Positions 19,776 through 31,500 are shown, counted from the stretch's first letter. The stretch is DNA of 64,000 bases from Methylovulum sp. (GCF_028687615.1 NZ_JAQTZU010000016.1:21936-85935); one strand, 5' to 3'. Notes: generated by a model not told the origin, from the letters alone. Translations and numbers: made by a program.

Positions 19776-20873
19776 CGCACCGCCCTGCCCTAGCTTCGTC
19801 TTCACATCCGCCAGCTCCACCCGCATTTGCGTGGCATAATCGACATCAGTCAAAATCTTGCTGATTTCCGTCGCCAGATTCTCGGCATTGGCTTCGTGTT
19901 GGATGAATTCTTTGATGATGGGCTTGCCGGCGACAATGTTCGGCAAGCCGATGAACGGGGTTTTGACCAGCCAACGGCCTAGCCAATAGGTGATGGCGGC
20001 GAGTTTGTAGCAAATCAGCATCGGCACGCCCAGCAAGGCGATTTCCAGGGTTGCCGTGCCGGAGGTGGTCATGACCGCATCACAACATTGGATGACATCA
20101 TAGGGTTGGTGTTTGATGACGGTCACGTTGACCGAAGATTGTGATAAGTGGCTGTTTAGCAAGGCATCTGAAATGGCGTCGGCTTGTGGCAGGATGAATT
20201 GCAGGCCAGGCACAAGTTTGTGCAATTGCTCGGCGGCTAGCAGCATGACAGGCAACAGGCGTTTGATTTCGTTGGCGCGGCTGCCTGGCAACAAGCCGAC
20301 AATGGGCTTATCGTCTGTTAATCCAAAGGCCAGCAAATCCTCGGTTTTGCTGCGTTGCGGTTTGACCTTATCAACCGACGGATGCCCGACATAACGCACG
20401 GGCACGTTTTCGGCTTCGTAATACGCGGTTTCAAACGGGAAAATCACCGCCATCATGTCGATGACCTTGCCGTATTGCTTCACCCTCCCAGCCCGCCACG
20501 CCCACACTTGCGGGCTGACATAAAACAGGACTTTGATGCCCTGTTGTTTGGCAAACTTCGCCAGTTTGAAGTTGAATTCTTTGTAATCGACGCACACCAG
20601 CAAATCGGGCCGCTCGCTGGCGACGAGGTTCTGCATCAAGGCCAAGGCGCGACGGATTTCGCCATAATGTTTAATGACTTCCACTACGCCGATGACGGCG
20701 ATATTTGCCGAGTCATAGCGTATGTCTATCCCCGCTTCCGCCATTTTCGAGCCGCCCATGCCAATGCCCTGAAGGCCGGGCAGTTGTTTTTTCAGCTCCA
20801 GAAACAGATTGGCTGCGTGTTGGTCGCCGGAAGATTCCCCGGCACTGAACATTACGGTTAAGGGTTTTGACAT
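19725..20873 (-). CDS. lpxB: Lipid-A-disaccharide synthase
   Basis: VMFSAGESSGDQHAANL; GIGGSKM-like GMGGSKMAEAG; YVSPQVWAWRAGRVKQ; LLPGSRANEIKRLLP. Confidence 0.97.
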   Translation of the reverse strand: MSKPLTVMFSAGESSGDQHAANLFLELKKQLPGLQGIGMGGSKMAEAGIDIRYDSANIAVIGVVEVIKHYGEIRRALALMQNLVASERPDLLVCVDYKEFNFKLAKFAKQQGIKVLFYVSPQVWAWRAGRVKQYGKVIDMMAVIFPFETAYYEAENVPVRYVGHPSVDKVKPQRSKTEDLLAFGLTDDKPIVGLLPGSRANEIKRLLPVMLLAAEQLHKLVPGLQFILPQADAISDALLNSHLSQSSVNVTVIKHQPYDVIQCCDAVMTTSGTATLEIALLGVPMLICYKLAAITYWLGRWLVKTPFIGLPNIVAGKPIIKEFIQHEANAENLATEISKILTDVDYATQMRVELADVKTKLGQGGASRNMADLVVVMLSGRA

Positions 20874-20895
20874 GGATGGCTTTTGTACGCTTAAT

Positions 20896-20960
20896 GGTGG
20901 GCAACGCTTTTTTGCCCACCTTGTCATGGCAAAGGGTGGGCAGAAAAGCGTTGCCCACCC
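20896..20960. repeat. Inverted repeat GGTGGGCAACGCTTTT.TGCCCACC
   Basis: ggtgggcaacgcttttttgcccacc vs gggtgggcagaaaagcgttgcccaccc. Confidence 0.75.
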
Positions 20961-20989
20961 TACATTTTTGGGTTTACCCCAATTTTAAA

Positions 20990-21113
20990 GGCTATGTCAC
21001 CGTTAATTGTGGAAGCCTTAAATGATGCGGCTTTGAGCGACAGCCGCAATCTGTATTAGATAAGGCTTTGCGCCGAAAATAAAAACGTTTCAACAAGTAA
21101 CGGTGACATAGCC
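20990..21113. mobile_element. MITE-like element, family GGCTATGTCACCGTTA, with 8-bp TSD
   Basis: Perfect 16-bp TIRs (ggctatgtcaccgtta / taacggtgacatagcc) flanked by attttaaa on both sides. Confidence 0.85.
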
Positions 21114-21133
21114 ATTTTAAACCACTACCAATT

Positions 21134-22231
21134 TTAAACCACTAAGACGCTTTTAATCACATCAACAATTTCAGTGACTTCTTCGTCTTTTAAAAATGGG
21201 CAAATCGGCAGGGAGAAACAGTTGGCGGCGACGGACTCGGTCACAGGCAAGGACATGCCTTCGCACTCTTCCTTAAACGCCTGTTGCTGATGCAGCGGCA
21301 CGGGGTAATACACCGCACAGCCAATTTGTTTGGCTTGCAGGGCTTGCATGATTTCGTCGCGGCGTTCGGATAACACCGTGTATTGATGGTAAACATGCAC
21401 CCCCAAACCGTCTTCGAAGGGCGTGGTAAGCGGCAGCCCCGCCATCAGCTTGGAATAAAGGTGCGCGACGCGGCGGCGGCCTTCGTTATATTGCTCCAGG
21501 CGTTTGAGTTTCGCCCGCAAGATCACCGCCTGCATTTCATCCAAACGGCTGTTGTAGCCGATGATGTCGTGGTAATAACGGACATTGGAGCCGTGGTTAC
21601 GCAATTGTTTCAGCGTAGCCGCCGTGCTATCAGAATTAGTGACGACCAGACCACCATCGCCAAATGCGCCTAGATTTTTGCTAGGGAAAAAGCTAAAACC
21701 CGCCGCATCACCGATAGCCCCCGTTTGTTTGCCGTTGACGCTGGCGCCAAAGGATTGGCAGCAATCTTCAATCAGTTTTAGGTCGTGTTCCTGACAAATT
21801 TCCACGATTTGCGCCATATCGGCAGGTTGCCCGAACAGATGCACGGGCATCACGGCTTTGGTGCGTGAGGTGATGGCTTTTAAGATCGCATCCGGTGCTA
21901 TGTTGAAGGTGCGCGGGTCAATATCGACAAACACCGGCGTTGCGCCCACATATTTGATCGCTTCCGCCGTGGCGATAAAGGTAAACGCCGTGGTGATGAC
22001 TTCATCGCCCTTCCCTATGCCTTCCGCCAACAAGGCCAAATGCAGCGCGTCCGTACCCGATGCTACGCCAATCGCGTGTTTAACACCCAAATAAGCGGCA
22101 CATTCTTGCTCAAAAGCCTGTACGTTCGGCCCTAAGATGAACGAGCAGTTTTCTATCGTTTGCGCCAAGCCCTGTTCAACTTCGTCTTTAATTTCAGCGT
22201 ATTGGGCTTTGAGGTTTACCATTGGTATCAT
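21134..22231 (-). CDS. DegT/DnrJ/EryC1/StrS family aminotransferase
   Basis: VASGTDALHLAL; PVHLFGQPADM; IEDCCQSFGA; SFFPSKNLGAFGDGG (PLP lysine). Confidence 0.9.
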   Translation of the reverse strand: MIPMVNLKAQYAEIKDEVEQGLAQTIENCSFILGPNVQAFEQECAAYLGVKHAIGVASGTDALHLALLAEGIGKGDEVITTAFTFIATAEAIKYVGATPVFVDIDPRTFNIAPDAILKAITSRTKAVMPVHLFGQPADMAQIVEICQEHDLKLIEDCCQSFGASVNGKQTGAIGDAAGFSFFPSKNLGAFGDGGLVVTNSDSTAATLKQLRNHGSNVRYYHDIIGYNSRLDEMQAVILRAKLKRLEQYNEGRRRVAHLYSKLMAGLPLTTPFEDGLGVHVYHQYTVLSERRDEIMQALQAKQIGCAVYYPVPLHQQQAFKEECEGMSLPVTESVAANCFSLPICPFLKDEEVTEIVDVIKSVLVV

Positions 22232-22339
22232 GTTTTTTCCTTGTTTCCACGGTTTTGTGGTGTGTTATTAATTTGAAACTTGTAGGATGTACCCGCAGGG
22301 CATAAAGGCCGAGGTACGAAGCCAATCAAAACCAAATAG

Positions 22340-22744
22340 CTAATCATTGGAAATTAACTGAATTTGCGGTTGATAAAATTTAAAATTGGCATCCGCCGAA
22401 ACAATTGCCATATTTTCGCTTAATGCCGTTGCCAGCAAGAGTCGGTCGAATGGGTCGCGGTGTTCGGGTACGAGTGGAATTTTGCTATAGGATTCAATAT
22501 GGGTAGTCTGTAAGTCAAGCAAATTAAAGGCATCTTGCTTGATAAGGCTTGCCAACATCGCTATAGGCAAATCCAGTTCAGGAAGTTTGCCTAATTTTTG
22601 CTTGATGGCGATTTCAAACAGGCTTATCTGACTGATGACAATGGTATTATTCCGATTGCCTAATAATTTACGAATAGGGTGTTTCAATTTATGGCTATCA
22701 AGCTGATACCAAATAAGTATCTGGGTATCTATCAGATAATTCAT
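22340..22744 (-). CDS. PIN-domain toxin
   Basis: MNYLIDTQILIWYQLDSHKL...PEHRDPFDRLLLATALSENMAIVSADANF. Confidence 0.85.
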   Translation of the reverse strand: MNYLIDTQILIWYQLDSHKLKHPIRKLLGNRNNTIVISQISLFEIAIKQKLGKLPELDLPIAMLASLIKQDAFNLLDLQTTHIESYSKIPLVPEHRDPFDRLLLATALSENMAIVSADANFKFYQPQIQLISND

Positions 22745-22974
22745 TCCATATACTCTTTTAAATCATCTAACGGCTCATTGAAATCGTCAGGAATAGCATA
22801 GTTTTTTCCTTGCAAAACCCCTAATCGCAGTAGGCTACCAGGTTGGCGGTCAGGCAGAGTAGTTTCCACTTCTTCGAGAAAAGTGACTATCACTTTCATT
22901 TTTTTGCTTGTTGGTGGTGTTTCTTCAAAAATGATTTGACCGTTGTCAAAAATGCCATTGATTGCGGTATACAT
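22741..22974 (-). CDS. Antitoxin-like protein
   Basis: MYTAINGIFDNGQIIFEETPPTSKKMKVIVTFLEE; overlaps PIN toxin start by 4 nt. Confidence 0.65.
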   Translation of the reverse strand: MYTAINGIFDNGQIIFEETPPTSKKMKVIVTFLEEVETTLPDRQPGSLLRLGVLQGKNYAIPDDFNEPLDDLKEYME

Positions 22975-23178
22975 AAGGCCTCTGTTGTTTTTAAACACGT
23001 CGCCCACCACCGAACGTGGGAGCTATGACAATGAATTCCCATTCCGAATTAAGGGGGGTGTTAGCCATGAATCATGACAATAGCTTTTTTTGATGAAGCG
23101 TATTGTTTACCCAACGACCAAATTGGGCGGTAATATTTATTAATTAGTACTTTGGCATTATTGAATGAGTTAATTTTA

Positions 23179-23526
23179 CTATCTATTATCAAGCTTTTTC
23201 TTGGCTACATCAGCGGTGAAGCCGATTTTTTCAATGACTTGTCGGTATTCCACCTGCTCACGATTAGCCGTGTCAGCGATGATGCCGTTATCGGTGTTCG
23301 CTTCTTTTATCAGGCATTCGTAATACGTTTTGACGAATTGTTGCCAAGTGTTGATAGCCGCGACACTTTTATTGAAGGTATCAACAGTGCTGTCATCGAT
23401 GGTTGGAGGCGGGGGTTTTATGCCGCAACTGCGGGGGGTCCAACTCCCATTAACCAAGATGCCGGCATGGGCAAAGCCGGTAAATTGAAACAGCATGAGA
23501 CTAATGGCAAAAACATAAGGTTTCAT
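23179..23526 (-). CDS. Hypothetical secreted protein
   Basis: MKPYVFAISLMLFQFTGFAHAGILVNGSWTP signal peptide. Confidence 0.5.
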   Translation of the reverse strand: MKPYVFAISLMLFQFTGFAHAGILVNGSWTPRSCGIKPPPPTIDDSTVDTFNKSVAAINTWQQFVKTYYECLIKEANTDNGIIADTANREQVEYRQVIEKIGFTADVAKKKLDNR

Positions 23527-23852
23527 AAAAATCTCCCGTTGTAGAAAAAACCTTGCCATTCTACTGCAATCGTAAACTCATGCCAGGTTTGTTTAATGTC
23601 GTTTTTAAGTTCAGCAACCGGATATTTTTGTTTACTTTTGACAAGCGTGATGAGAAGAGGCAGTTTATCTTAGACAGTTGAAATAACAGTGTCATACAGC
23701 ATAACTAATAACGTTGTATAACACGGCATCTCAGGAAAGACGCATTACCACAATGCAAAAAACTACCGGCGCGACGGCAATCAATATTACCTTGAAACCC
23801 GGTGTGGAAACCTATGGGAATCTGGCAAGACCTTGTGACAATCAAATAACAC

Positions 23853-24857
23853 TTAAGCGTCCTGATGGTAACGGATGATCCGTTCCACTTCATTTTTGGA
23901 ACCCAGAACCACTGGCACCCGCTGATGTATGCCAGTCGGTTTAATATCCAGTATCCGCTCACGTCCTGTAGAACATAAACCACCTGCTTGTTCAATGATG
24001 AACGCCATCGGGTTGGCTTCGTACATAATCCGTAATTTCGCCGGTTTGGCTGGATCACGGTTATCCAGGGGATAAAGAAACACCCCGCCCCGAGTCAGGA
24101 TGCGGTAAACATCGGCGACAAACGAGGCCACCCAGCGCATGTTAAAGTCTTTTTCCCTAAGCCCTTCTTTTCCTTGTAAGCATTCATCGATATAGCGTTG
24201 CACGGGCGGTTCCCAAAACCGTTGGTTGGACATGTTGATGGCAAATTCACTGGTTTCCTCCGGGACGCGCATATTCGGATGTGTCAGTATAAATTCGCCA
24301 ATATCCTGATCCAGGGTGAAGCCGTTGACCCCTTTGCCCGTAGTCAAAACCAGCATGGTTGACGGCCCATAAAGCACAAAGCCGGCACAGGCTTGTTCAG
24401 AACCCTTGGCCAGAAAATCATCCAGCGTCGGTTCTATGCCCTCACGGCAACGCAACACGGAAAAAATGGTGCCCACCGCCAAATTGACATCAATATTGGA
24501 TGAACCATCGAGCGGGTCAAACAGCACCAGATATTTGCCTTTGGGATAGTTCGCCGGAATGGTGATCACATCATCCAGTTCTTCCGACGCCATGCCTGCC
24601 AGGTGTCCGGTCCAATTCAGTTGATTGACCATAATTTCATGAGTGATGATGTCCAGCTTTTTCTGGATTTCCCCCTGCACATTTTCCGACCCGGCGCTGC
24701 CCAGTACGCCTATCAATTGGCCTCTGTTGACTTTATTGGCGATTTGTTTGCAGGCGGTGATGATATTATTCAAAAGCAACGTAAACGTACCGGAAGCTTC
24801 CGGCAGTCCGCGTTGCTGTTCGATAATAAATCGGGTCAATGTCACTTTGTTGGTCAT
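23853..24857 (-). CDS. fbp: Class I fructose-1,6-bisphosphatase
   Basis: [60 protein letters not shown]. Confidence 0.95.
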   Translation of the reverse strand: MTNKVTLTRFIIEQQRGLPEASGTFTLLLNNIITACKQIANKVNRGQLIGVLGSAGSENVQGEIQKKLDIITHEIMVNQLNWTGHLAGMASEELDDVITIPANYPKGKYLVLFDPLDGSSNIDVNLAVGTIFSVLRCREGIEPTLDDFLAKGSEQACAGFVLYGPSTMLVLTTGKGVNGFTLDQDIGEFILTHPNMRVPEETSEFAINMSNQRFWEPPVQRYIDECLQGKEGLREKDFNMRWVASFVADVYRILTRGGVFLYPLDNRDPAKPAKLRIMYEANPMAFIIEQAGGLCSTGRERILDIKPTGIHQRVPVVLGSKNEVERIIRYHQDA

Positions 24858-25067
24858 AAAATGCTCTGCTCTGTTGATAGTAAAATTTTGTTTAGGCTCA
24901 TCTGCCTGGCGCACAAACAGCCGGATAGGATGCTTCTCTGCCAAGTTTTAAACAAGAAAAAGAACCAGCTTAGGTAACTTTGAATGTTAAAGAATATCAA
25001 AAACCGGGAATGTCAAAAACGGACGCTTAAAACGCTATGTTGAATTTTTGGAGCGATTTTGTAGTTA

Positions 25068-25340
25068 TCACTTTGTTTTAATGTAACTATTGTAAATCTT
25101 GAAAGAAAGGATGGTGGCAGCCAGTATGAAAGTGACGATATTCGCAAAAATGATGGCATTATCAGCAATATAAACGCCATAAACCAGCCAACAAAACACG
25201 CCGCTAGTAAACAGGCTATACATGCCCATTGATAAGGAATCGGTGTCCCGGGTTTTAATGGTCAAAATGGCTTGCGGTAAAAACGAACTGGTGGTTAACA
25301 CGGCGGCTACATAGCCGATGATCTCAGGCGTGATGTTCAT
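25068..25340 (-). CDS. SemiSWEET-type PQ-loop transporter
   Basis: IIGYVAAVLTTSSFLPQAILTIKTRDTDSLSMGMYSLF...WLVYGV. Confidence 0.85.
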   Translation of the reverse strand: MNITPEIIGYVAAVLTTSSFLPQAILTIKTRDTDSLSMGMYSLFTSGVFCWLVYGVYIADNAIIFANIVTFILAATILSFKIYNSYIKTK

Positions 25341-25460
25341 AGATGGATGTTGGGGTTTGTTTTAACACAAAAATTGCGTTAAACGGGAAAATACCGCGTT
25401 GGTATTTAGTCTAGTGAGTCAATATCGACGTGTCAACACAGGCGTAACACAGAGAAATTG

Positions 25461-25949
25461 CTAGGCATCAGGATATATCGCTTTGATCCGGGTTCCCAAC
25501 AAATAATCAAACCAAGGCCAAGTCACACACCAATTTCCGCTACAGCTTGGTTCAATGCAAAGATGATGGTCATAATGCCAACGCAGATGTTGTTTGGCCC
25601 AACCAGGATCAAGATGGGCCTTGCGATGTTTGTAATAATAAAGTGCCAAAGACATATAAAGGGCGCTGATAAACGAGGGGAGCAGGAAAAATAACGGCAG
25701 ATGTAGCAACACAATACCTCCTAAAACCACCAGCTCCTTGCTTTGGGTGTTCCACGTCATCAGGCTGATGGTTTTATATCCTGGGTCAAGCATTCCCTGT
25801 CTGATGCAGACGGCATGATGTTCATGCAGGTGATATGCCCAAAAACCGTGGGCATTTTTTCCCAACCCATGCAGGATATATTTGTGCATCAGCCATTCAC
25901 CTGCATTGGCATACAACAATCCCAACAAGAAATAGCTGACCATTAACAA
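25461..25949 (-). CDS. Membrane fatty acid hydroxylase/sterol desaturase-like protein
   Basis: Histidine clusters HKYILH, HLHEHH, HYDHH in a small TM protein. Confidence 0.5.
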   Translation of the reverse strand: MLMVSYFLLGLLYANAGEWLMHKYILHGLGKNAHGFWAYHLHEHHAVCIRQGMLDPGYKTISLMTWNTQSKELVVLGGIVLLHLPLFFLLPSFISALYMSLALYYYKHRKAHLDPGWAKQHLRWHYDHHLCIEPSCSGNWCVTWPWFDYLLGTRIKAIYPDA

Positions 25950-25953
25950 CGGC

Positions 25954-26901
<948 letters not shown>

Positions 26902-27173
26902 TTAAATAAGGGTGAATCGTATCAGTTTTTATGAAAAATAAACAAAAATCCCCTACTTTTTTAAGGTTATAAAATATTTTAACAATACCGTCATTGTAAT
27001 TGGATAGCATCTATCCGGTCATATCGTTTTTTTAAGAACCACATCCCTATTGACTAAGTGCTAATTGACTAAGTGCTAAAAAATATGCTTTTAAGATATA
27101 ATCAAATCTACTCTTTTTGGCAGCTAACAGTTGCTGACAATCCATTTGCTATCTTTACCCACACAAAGGAAAT

Positions 27174-27527
27174 ATGACCGTGCAAACCATACTCACAGAC
27201 TTAAATGGCACTTGCGAAAATATCCAAGCTTCCGCCCTTATATCAACCGATGGCTTAGTCATTGCCGAAGCCTTACCGCAAAATATGGACGAAGATACTT
27301 TGGGGGCTATCAGTGCCGCTTTGCATTCTGTAGGGACGCGCGGTATCGAAGAACTAGCGGATGGTGTCTTGGAATACATATTAGTCAAAAGTTCTGAGAA
27401 TTATATTTTAATGACCCATGTCGGCAAAGAGGTCATATTGACTGTCATATTAAAATCCCAAGCTGAGCTTGACTTTGTGATGTCGAATATCAGGTACGCC
27501 ATAGAAAAAATAATGGCCCATATTTGA
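27174..27527 (+). CDS. Roadblock/LC7 domain protein
   Basis: ALISTDGLVIAEALPQNMDEDTLGAISAALHSVGTRGIEEL. Confidence 0.75.
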   Translation: MTVQTILTDLNGTCENIQASALISTDGLVIAEALPQNMDEDTLGAISAALHSVGTRGIEELADGVLEYILVKSSENYILMTHVGKEVILTVILKSQAELDFVMSNIRYAIEKIMAHI

Positions 27528-27988
27528 TTTTATGTCAAAACAGCCAGGTAATTAGGGGGCATTAAATTTTACCCAGGCTGCTTTCTGATGCCCATTACGG
27601 ATAATAATATGTAATCTATTGTTTTTTAATGGAATAAATATTTAGCAATGGCTCTAAAAAACATGGAGATTGGCATAGTTTACCGCTTAATAAACTTTTA
27701 TTGGGTGCTCCGCTCCAGTGCTTCGTGGCAGTTTTACTGCCCACCTTTTCATCCTGGCCGCTACAGGCGTCTCCTACGCAAACGCCCTTGGTGGCTTCCA
27801 TCGAATTTCTCAAACTTCCGGGCAACCACAAAAGTTTTTCGGATATATTCAGCGGTGATGCCTGCAATATCATCCCCCCTTGCGGACAGTGCCTCCATGC
27901 CCACCACCCCCTAAATTTAGAAAACGCAATTTTTAAACGGCGTTTTTATGGGATAATCAGACTTTTTCATTTCCGATTGTGAACAGCC

Positions 27989-28879
27989 ATGATTTATCCC
28001 ACTATTGAATCCTTTGTCGGCAATACGCCATTGGTCCGGCTGCAACGTTTGCCTGGCGAAACCAGCAACACCATCCTCGCCAAATTGGAAGGCAATAACC
28101 CGGCCGGTTCGGTCAAAGACCGCCCGGCCCTGAGCATGATCAATCACGCCGAAGCCAGGGGCGACATCAAACCGGGTGACCGGCTCATCGAAGCGACCAG
28201 CGGCAACACCGGCATCGCATTGGCGATGGCGGCGGCGATTAAAGGCTATAAAATGACCTTGATTATGCCGGACAATATGAGCGAGGAACGCCGGGCGTCG
28301 ATGAAAGCCTACGGTGCCGACATTATCCTGACCCCTGCTGCCGGCAGCATGGAAGCGGCGATTGATTTGGCGCGGAGCATGGAAGCCGCCGGCGAAGGTA
28401 AAATCCTCGACCAGTTTGCCAATCCCGACAATCCCCTTGCCCATTATGAAGGTACCGGCCCTGAAATCTGGCGGGACACGCACGGGCAAATCACCCATTT
28501 TGTCAGCTCTATGGGAACCACCGGAACCATTATGGGGACGTCCCGCTTTCTAAAAGAGCAAAACCCCAATATCCAAATTGTCGGCGTACAACCGGAAGGC
28601 AAATCCAAAATCCCTGGCATCCGCCGTTGGCCCCAAGCATATCTCCCTAAAATTTATCAAGCCGATAGGGTTGACCGCATTATTGATGTCGACCAAGACG
28701 TTGCCGAACAAACCACCCGCGCCCTTGCGGCAAGGGAAGGCATTTTTGGCGGCATTTCTTCGGGTGGTGCCGTTTCAGCGGCTTTGCGTTTATCAGCCGA
28801 AGTCGAAAATGCCGTGATCGTGGTCATTATTTGTGACCGTGGCGACCGCTATTTATCGACGGGGGTTTTTCCGGGCTAG
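27989..28879 (+). CDS. cysM: Cysteine synthase B
   Basis: IESFVGNTPLVRLQRLPG; KLEGNNPAGSVKDRPAL; EATSGNTGIALAMAAA; DRGDRYLSTGVF. Confidence 0.95.
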   Translation: MIYPTIESFVGNTPLVRLQRLPGETSNTILAKLEGNNPAGSVKDRPALSMINHAEARGDIKPGDRLIEATSGNTGIALAMAAAIKGYKMTLIMPDNMSEERRASMKAYGADIILTPAAGSMEAAIDLARSMEAAGEGKILDQFANPDNPLAHYEGTGPEIWRDTHGQITHFVSSMGTTGTIMGTSRFLKEQNPNIQIVGVQPEGKSKIPGIRRWPQAYLPKIYQADRVDRIIDVDQDVAEQTTRALAAREGIFGGISSGGAVSAALRLSAEVENAVIVVIICDRGDRYLSTGVFPG

Positions 28880-28962
28880 AACTTTAACTCCATTCTCATT
28901 GGAAATTTTAGTTTTCTACATAAATTTGGCTTATCCCCCATTCCTAAAAATACCAACACAGC

Positions 28963-30300
28963 ATGGCCCGAACTCGAACCAGAACCCGCAAATTGCCCGA
29001 AAATCCAGTCACCGTCACTATCGAATCCCTGACCCACGATGGCCGTGGCGTCGCCCATGTCGATGGTAAAGTTGTTTTTATTGACGAAGCCCTGCCGGGT
29101 GAAGCAGTTGAATTTATTTACACCGACAGCCGTAAAGATTATGCCGAAGGCAAGGTCATCAAGCTATTGAGCCGCGCCGAAGACAGGGTGGATGCACAAT
29201 GCCCGCATTACGGCGTGTGCGGCGGTTGCAGTTTCCAGCATGTCGAATCATCGGCACAAATCCGCATCAAGCAAGGTTTGTTGACCGAACAATTCAAACG
29301 CATAGGCAAAGTGGATATCCCGGAACTTTGGGAGCCATTGCAAGGCCCGCATTGGGGTTATCGCCGCAAAGCGCGGATGGGCGTCAAATATGTCGCCAAG
29401 AAAAACCGGGTGCTGGTGGGATTTCGGGAAAAACGCCATCAATATCTGGCAGAAATTGACAACTGCATCGTCATGCACCCGTTGGTCGGCACAAAGCTTG
29501 TGGCTCTGGGCGAAATGATAGAAAGTTTGACCATCCGCGAGAAAATCCCGCAAATCGAAGTGGCTATTGGTGATGACGATTGTGTTTTAGCCATCCGTGT
29601 CCTGGAACCGCCTTCGCCTGAAGACATTGAAAAAATGCGTGTGTTTGCCCATGAAAACGCCATTAGCCTGTGCCTGCAAAGCAAAGGCCCGGATACTATT
29701 GTCCCGCTACCCGGCGAACCCGAAATCATACCGACTTATCGTCTGCCCGATCAAAACATCGAATTTGCATTTCGCCCGGCGATGTTTACGCAAGTCAATT
29801 ACGAAATTAACCGGCAAATGATCAACCGTGTGCTGGACATCCTGGATTTGAACGCCGATGATAAAGTGCTGGATTTGTTTTGTGGGCTCGGTAATTTTAC
29901 CCTGCCGATGGCAAGCAAAGCGGGGCATGTCGTGGGTATTGAAGGCGACCAGCCCTTGGTCAACCATGCCAAGGCCAATGCCTTGCACAACCACATCGAA
30001 AATGTCGAGTTTTACGCCGCCGACTTGAGCAAAGAGTTGGGCGACCAAGCTTGGGCGCGACAACAATATAACAAAATCCTGCTCGATCCTTCCAGGGCGG
30101 GCGCATCTGAAGTCTTGCCGCATTTAAAAAACTGGCAGCCGGAACGGATTGTTTATGTCTCCTGTAATCCATCCACCCTAGCCCGCGATGCCGGAATTTT
30201 GGTCAATGAACTAGGCTACCAGTTGGTGAAAGCAGGCGTGATGGATATGTTCCCCCAGACTGGACATGTTGAATCCATTGCCTTGTTTTGTAAGCATTGA
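28963..30300 (+). CDS. rlmD: 23S rRNA (uracil(1939)-C(5))-methyltransferase
   Basis: TRAM-like N-terminus, CPHYGVCGGCSFQH Fe-S Cys, DLFCGLGNFTLPMA, DPSRAGA, YVSCNPSTLARDA. Confidence 0.93.
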   Translation: MARTRTRTRKLPENPVTVTIESLTHDGRGVAHVDGKVVFIDEALPGEAVEFIYTDSRKDYAEGKVIKLLSRAEDRVDAQCPHYGVCGGCSFQHVESSAQIRIKQGLLTEQFKRIGKVDIPELWEPLQGPHWGYRRKARMGVKYVAKKNRVLVGFREKRHQYLAEIDNCIVMHPLVGTKLVALGEMIESLTIREKIPQIEVAIGDDDCVLAIRVLEPPSPEDIEKMRVFAHENAISLCLQSKGPDTIVPLPGEPEIIPTYRLPDQNIEFAFRPAMFTQVNYEINRQMINRVLDILDLNADDKVLDLFCGLGNFTLPMASKAGHVVGIEGDQPLVNHAKANALHNHIENVEFYAADLSKELGDQAWARQQYNKILLDPSRAGASEVLPHLKNWQPERIVYVSCNPSTLARDAGILVNELGYQLVKAGVMDMFPQTGHVESIALFCKH

Positions 30301-30642
30301 AAGGAAGTTTACTGGCGTTGTAAGTTATTTGTCACAGTGCGTTGGTATGATTTTTTTTGTTGGATGGATTTCTACAAAAATAAAGTGAATGTTTCACATA
30401 AATCATGTAAATTTCTACATTAAGAAATAAGTTAGATTGGCTGGCATCTACAAAAAAACAAGCAAATAAACAGACCTGTTTAGATTGTTTTAGTCGTGTT
30501 GCAACAAAATCTGCAAGCTCTCCCAACAAATAAAAAACTTTTTTCATAAATCCAAACATAGCGTGGCTTTGATTTTGCTACAAAACTAGGCCATCACTTA
30601 ACTCTTATTCAAACCGTTATCTTTTGTAAATCAAACAATCTT

Positions 30643-31500
30643 ATGGCTGCAAATTTCCAAAACTATATTCTGCAAACTGGCACGGCTTTGCACCAAACTG
30701 ATGAAACATTTGCATTTGCCCTAGCGGATTGGGATGGCGATAGCCGCCCAGATTTATTCATTGTTAAAAAAAGCAACACCGGCACGGGCGGTACAGAAGT
30801 CAGCATCTTGTCCGGGGCATCCAGTTTCCAGAATTTTTTGCTCCAAACGGGCACTGCGTTGCACCAAACCGACCATATTTTTGATTTTGCCGTGGTGGAT
30901 TGGAATAACGACGGCTGGCCTGATTTGTTCATTATAAAAAAAAGCAATACCGGGACTGGCAGCACGGAAGTCAGCATCTTGTCCGGTGCAAGCAATTTTC
31001 AGGACTATCTGTTACAAACTGGCACACCTTTGCATCAGACCGATGAATCGTTTGCTTTTGCACTGGCTGACTGGACGGGCGATGGCAAGCCTGATTTGTT
31101 CATCATCAAAAAAAGCAACACCGGCACGGACAGTACGGAAATCAGCATCTTATCGGGAGCTTCTAGTTTTCAAGAATATCTGTTACAAACCGGCACTGTA
31201 TTGCATCAAACTGACCATAGCTTTGATTTTGCCGTGGCGGATTGGAATAATGATGGCTGGCCTGATTTGGTCATCATCAAAAAAAACAATACCGATACCC
31301 AAAGTACAGAAGTCAGTGTTTTGTCCGGGGCGATGAACTTCCAGCAATATCTGCTTCAAACTGGCACCCCCCAACATGAAACCGACCATAACTTTACCTT
31401 TACCGTAACCGACTGGAATAAGCAAGATGGCTGCGATTTGGCCATTGTCAAAAAAGGCCAAACCGGCACGGGCAGTACGGAAATCAGCATCTTGCGCTAG
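30643..31500 (+). CDS. FG-GAP/VCBS-like tandem repeat protein (five 57-aa units)
   Basis: Repeated unit NFQ-YLLQTGTALHQTD--F-FA-ADW--DG-PDLFI-KKSNTGTGSTEVSILSGAS x5. Confidence 0.8.
   Translation: MAANFQNYILQTGTALHQTDETFAFALADWDGDSRPDLFIVKKSNTGTGGTEVSILSGASSFQNFLLQTGTALHQTDHIFDFAVVDWNNDGWPDLFIIKKSNTGTGSTEVSILSGASNFQDYLLQTGTPLHQTDESFAFALADWTGDGKPDLFIIKKSNTGTDSTEISILSGASSFQEYLLQTGTVLHQTDHSFDFAVADWNNDGWPDLVIIKKNNTDTQSTEVSVLSGAMNFQQYLLQTGTPQHETDHNFTFTVTDWNKQDGCDLAIVKKGQTGTGSTEISILR

Noticed and set aside
30332-30559. 75-aa minus-strand ORF (MFGFMKKVFYLLGELADF...)
   Set aside because: Possibly real small protein, but no family, and AT-rich intergenic context; insufficient support.
30643-31500. 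171-bp periodic repeat as possible CRISPR or satellite
   Set aside because: In-frame protein repeats with no spacers.
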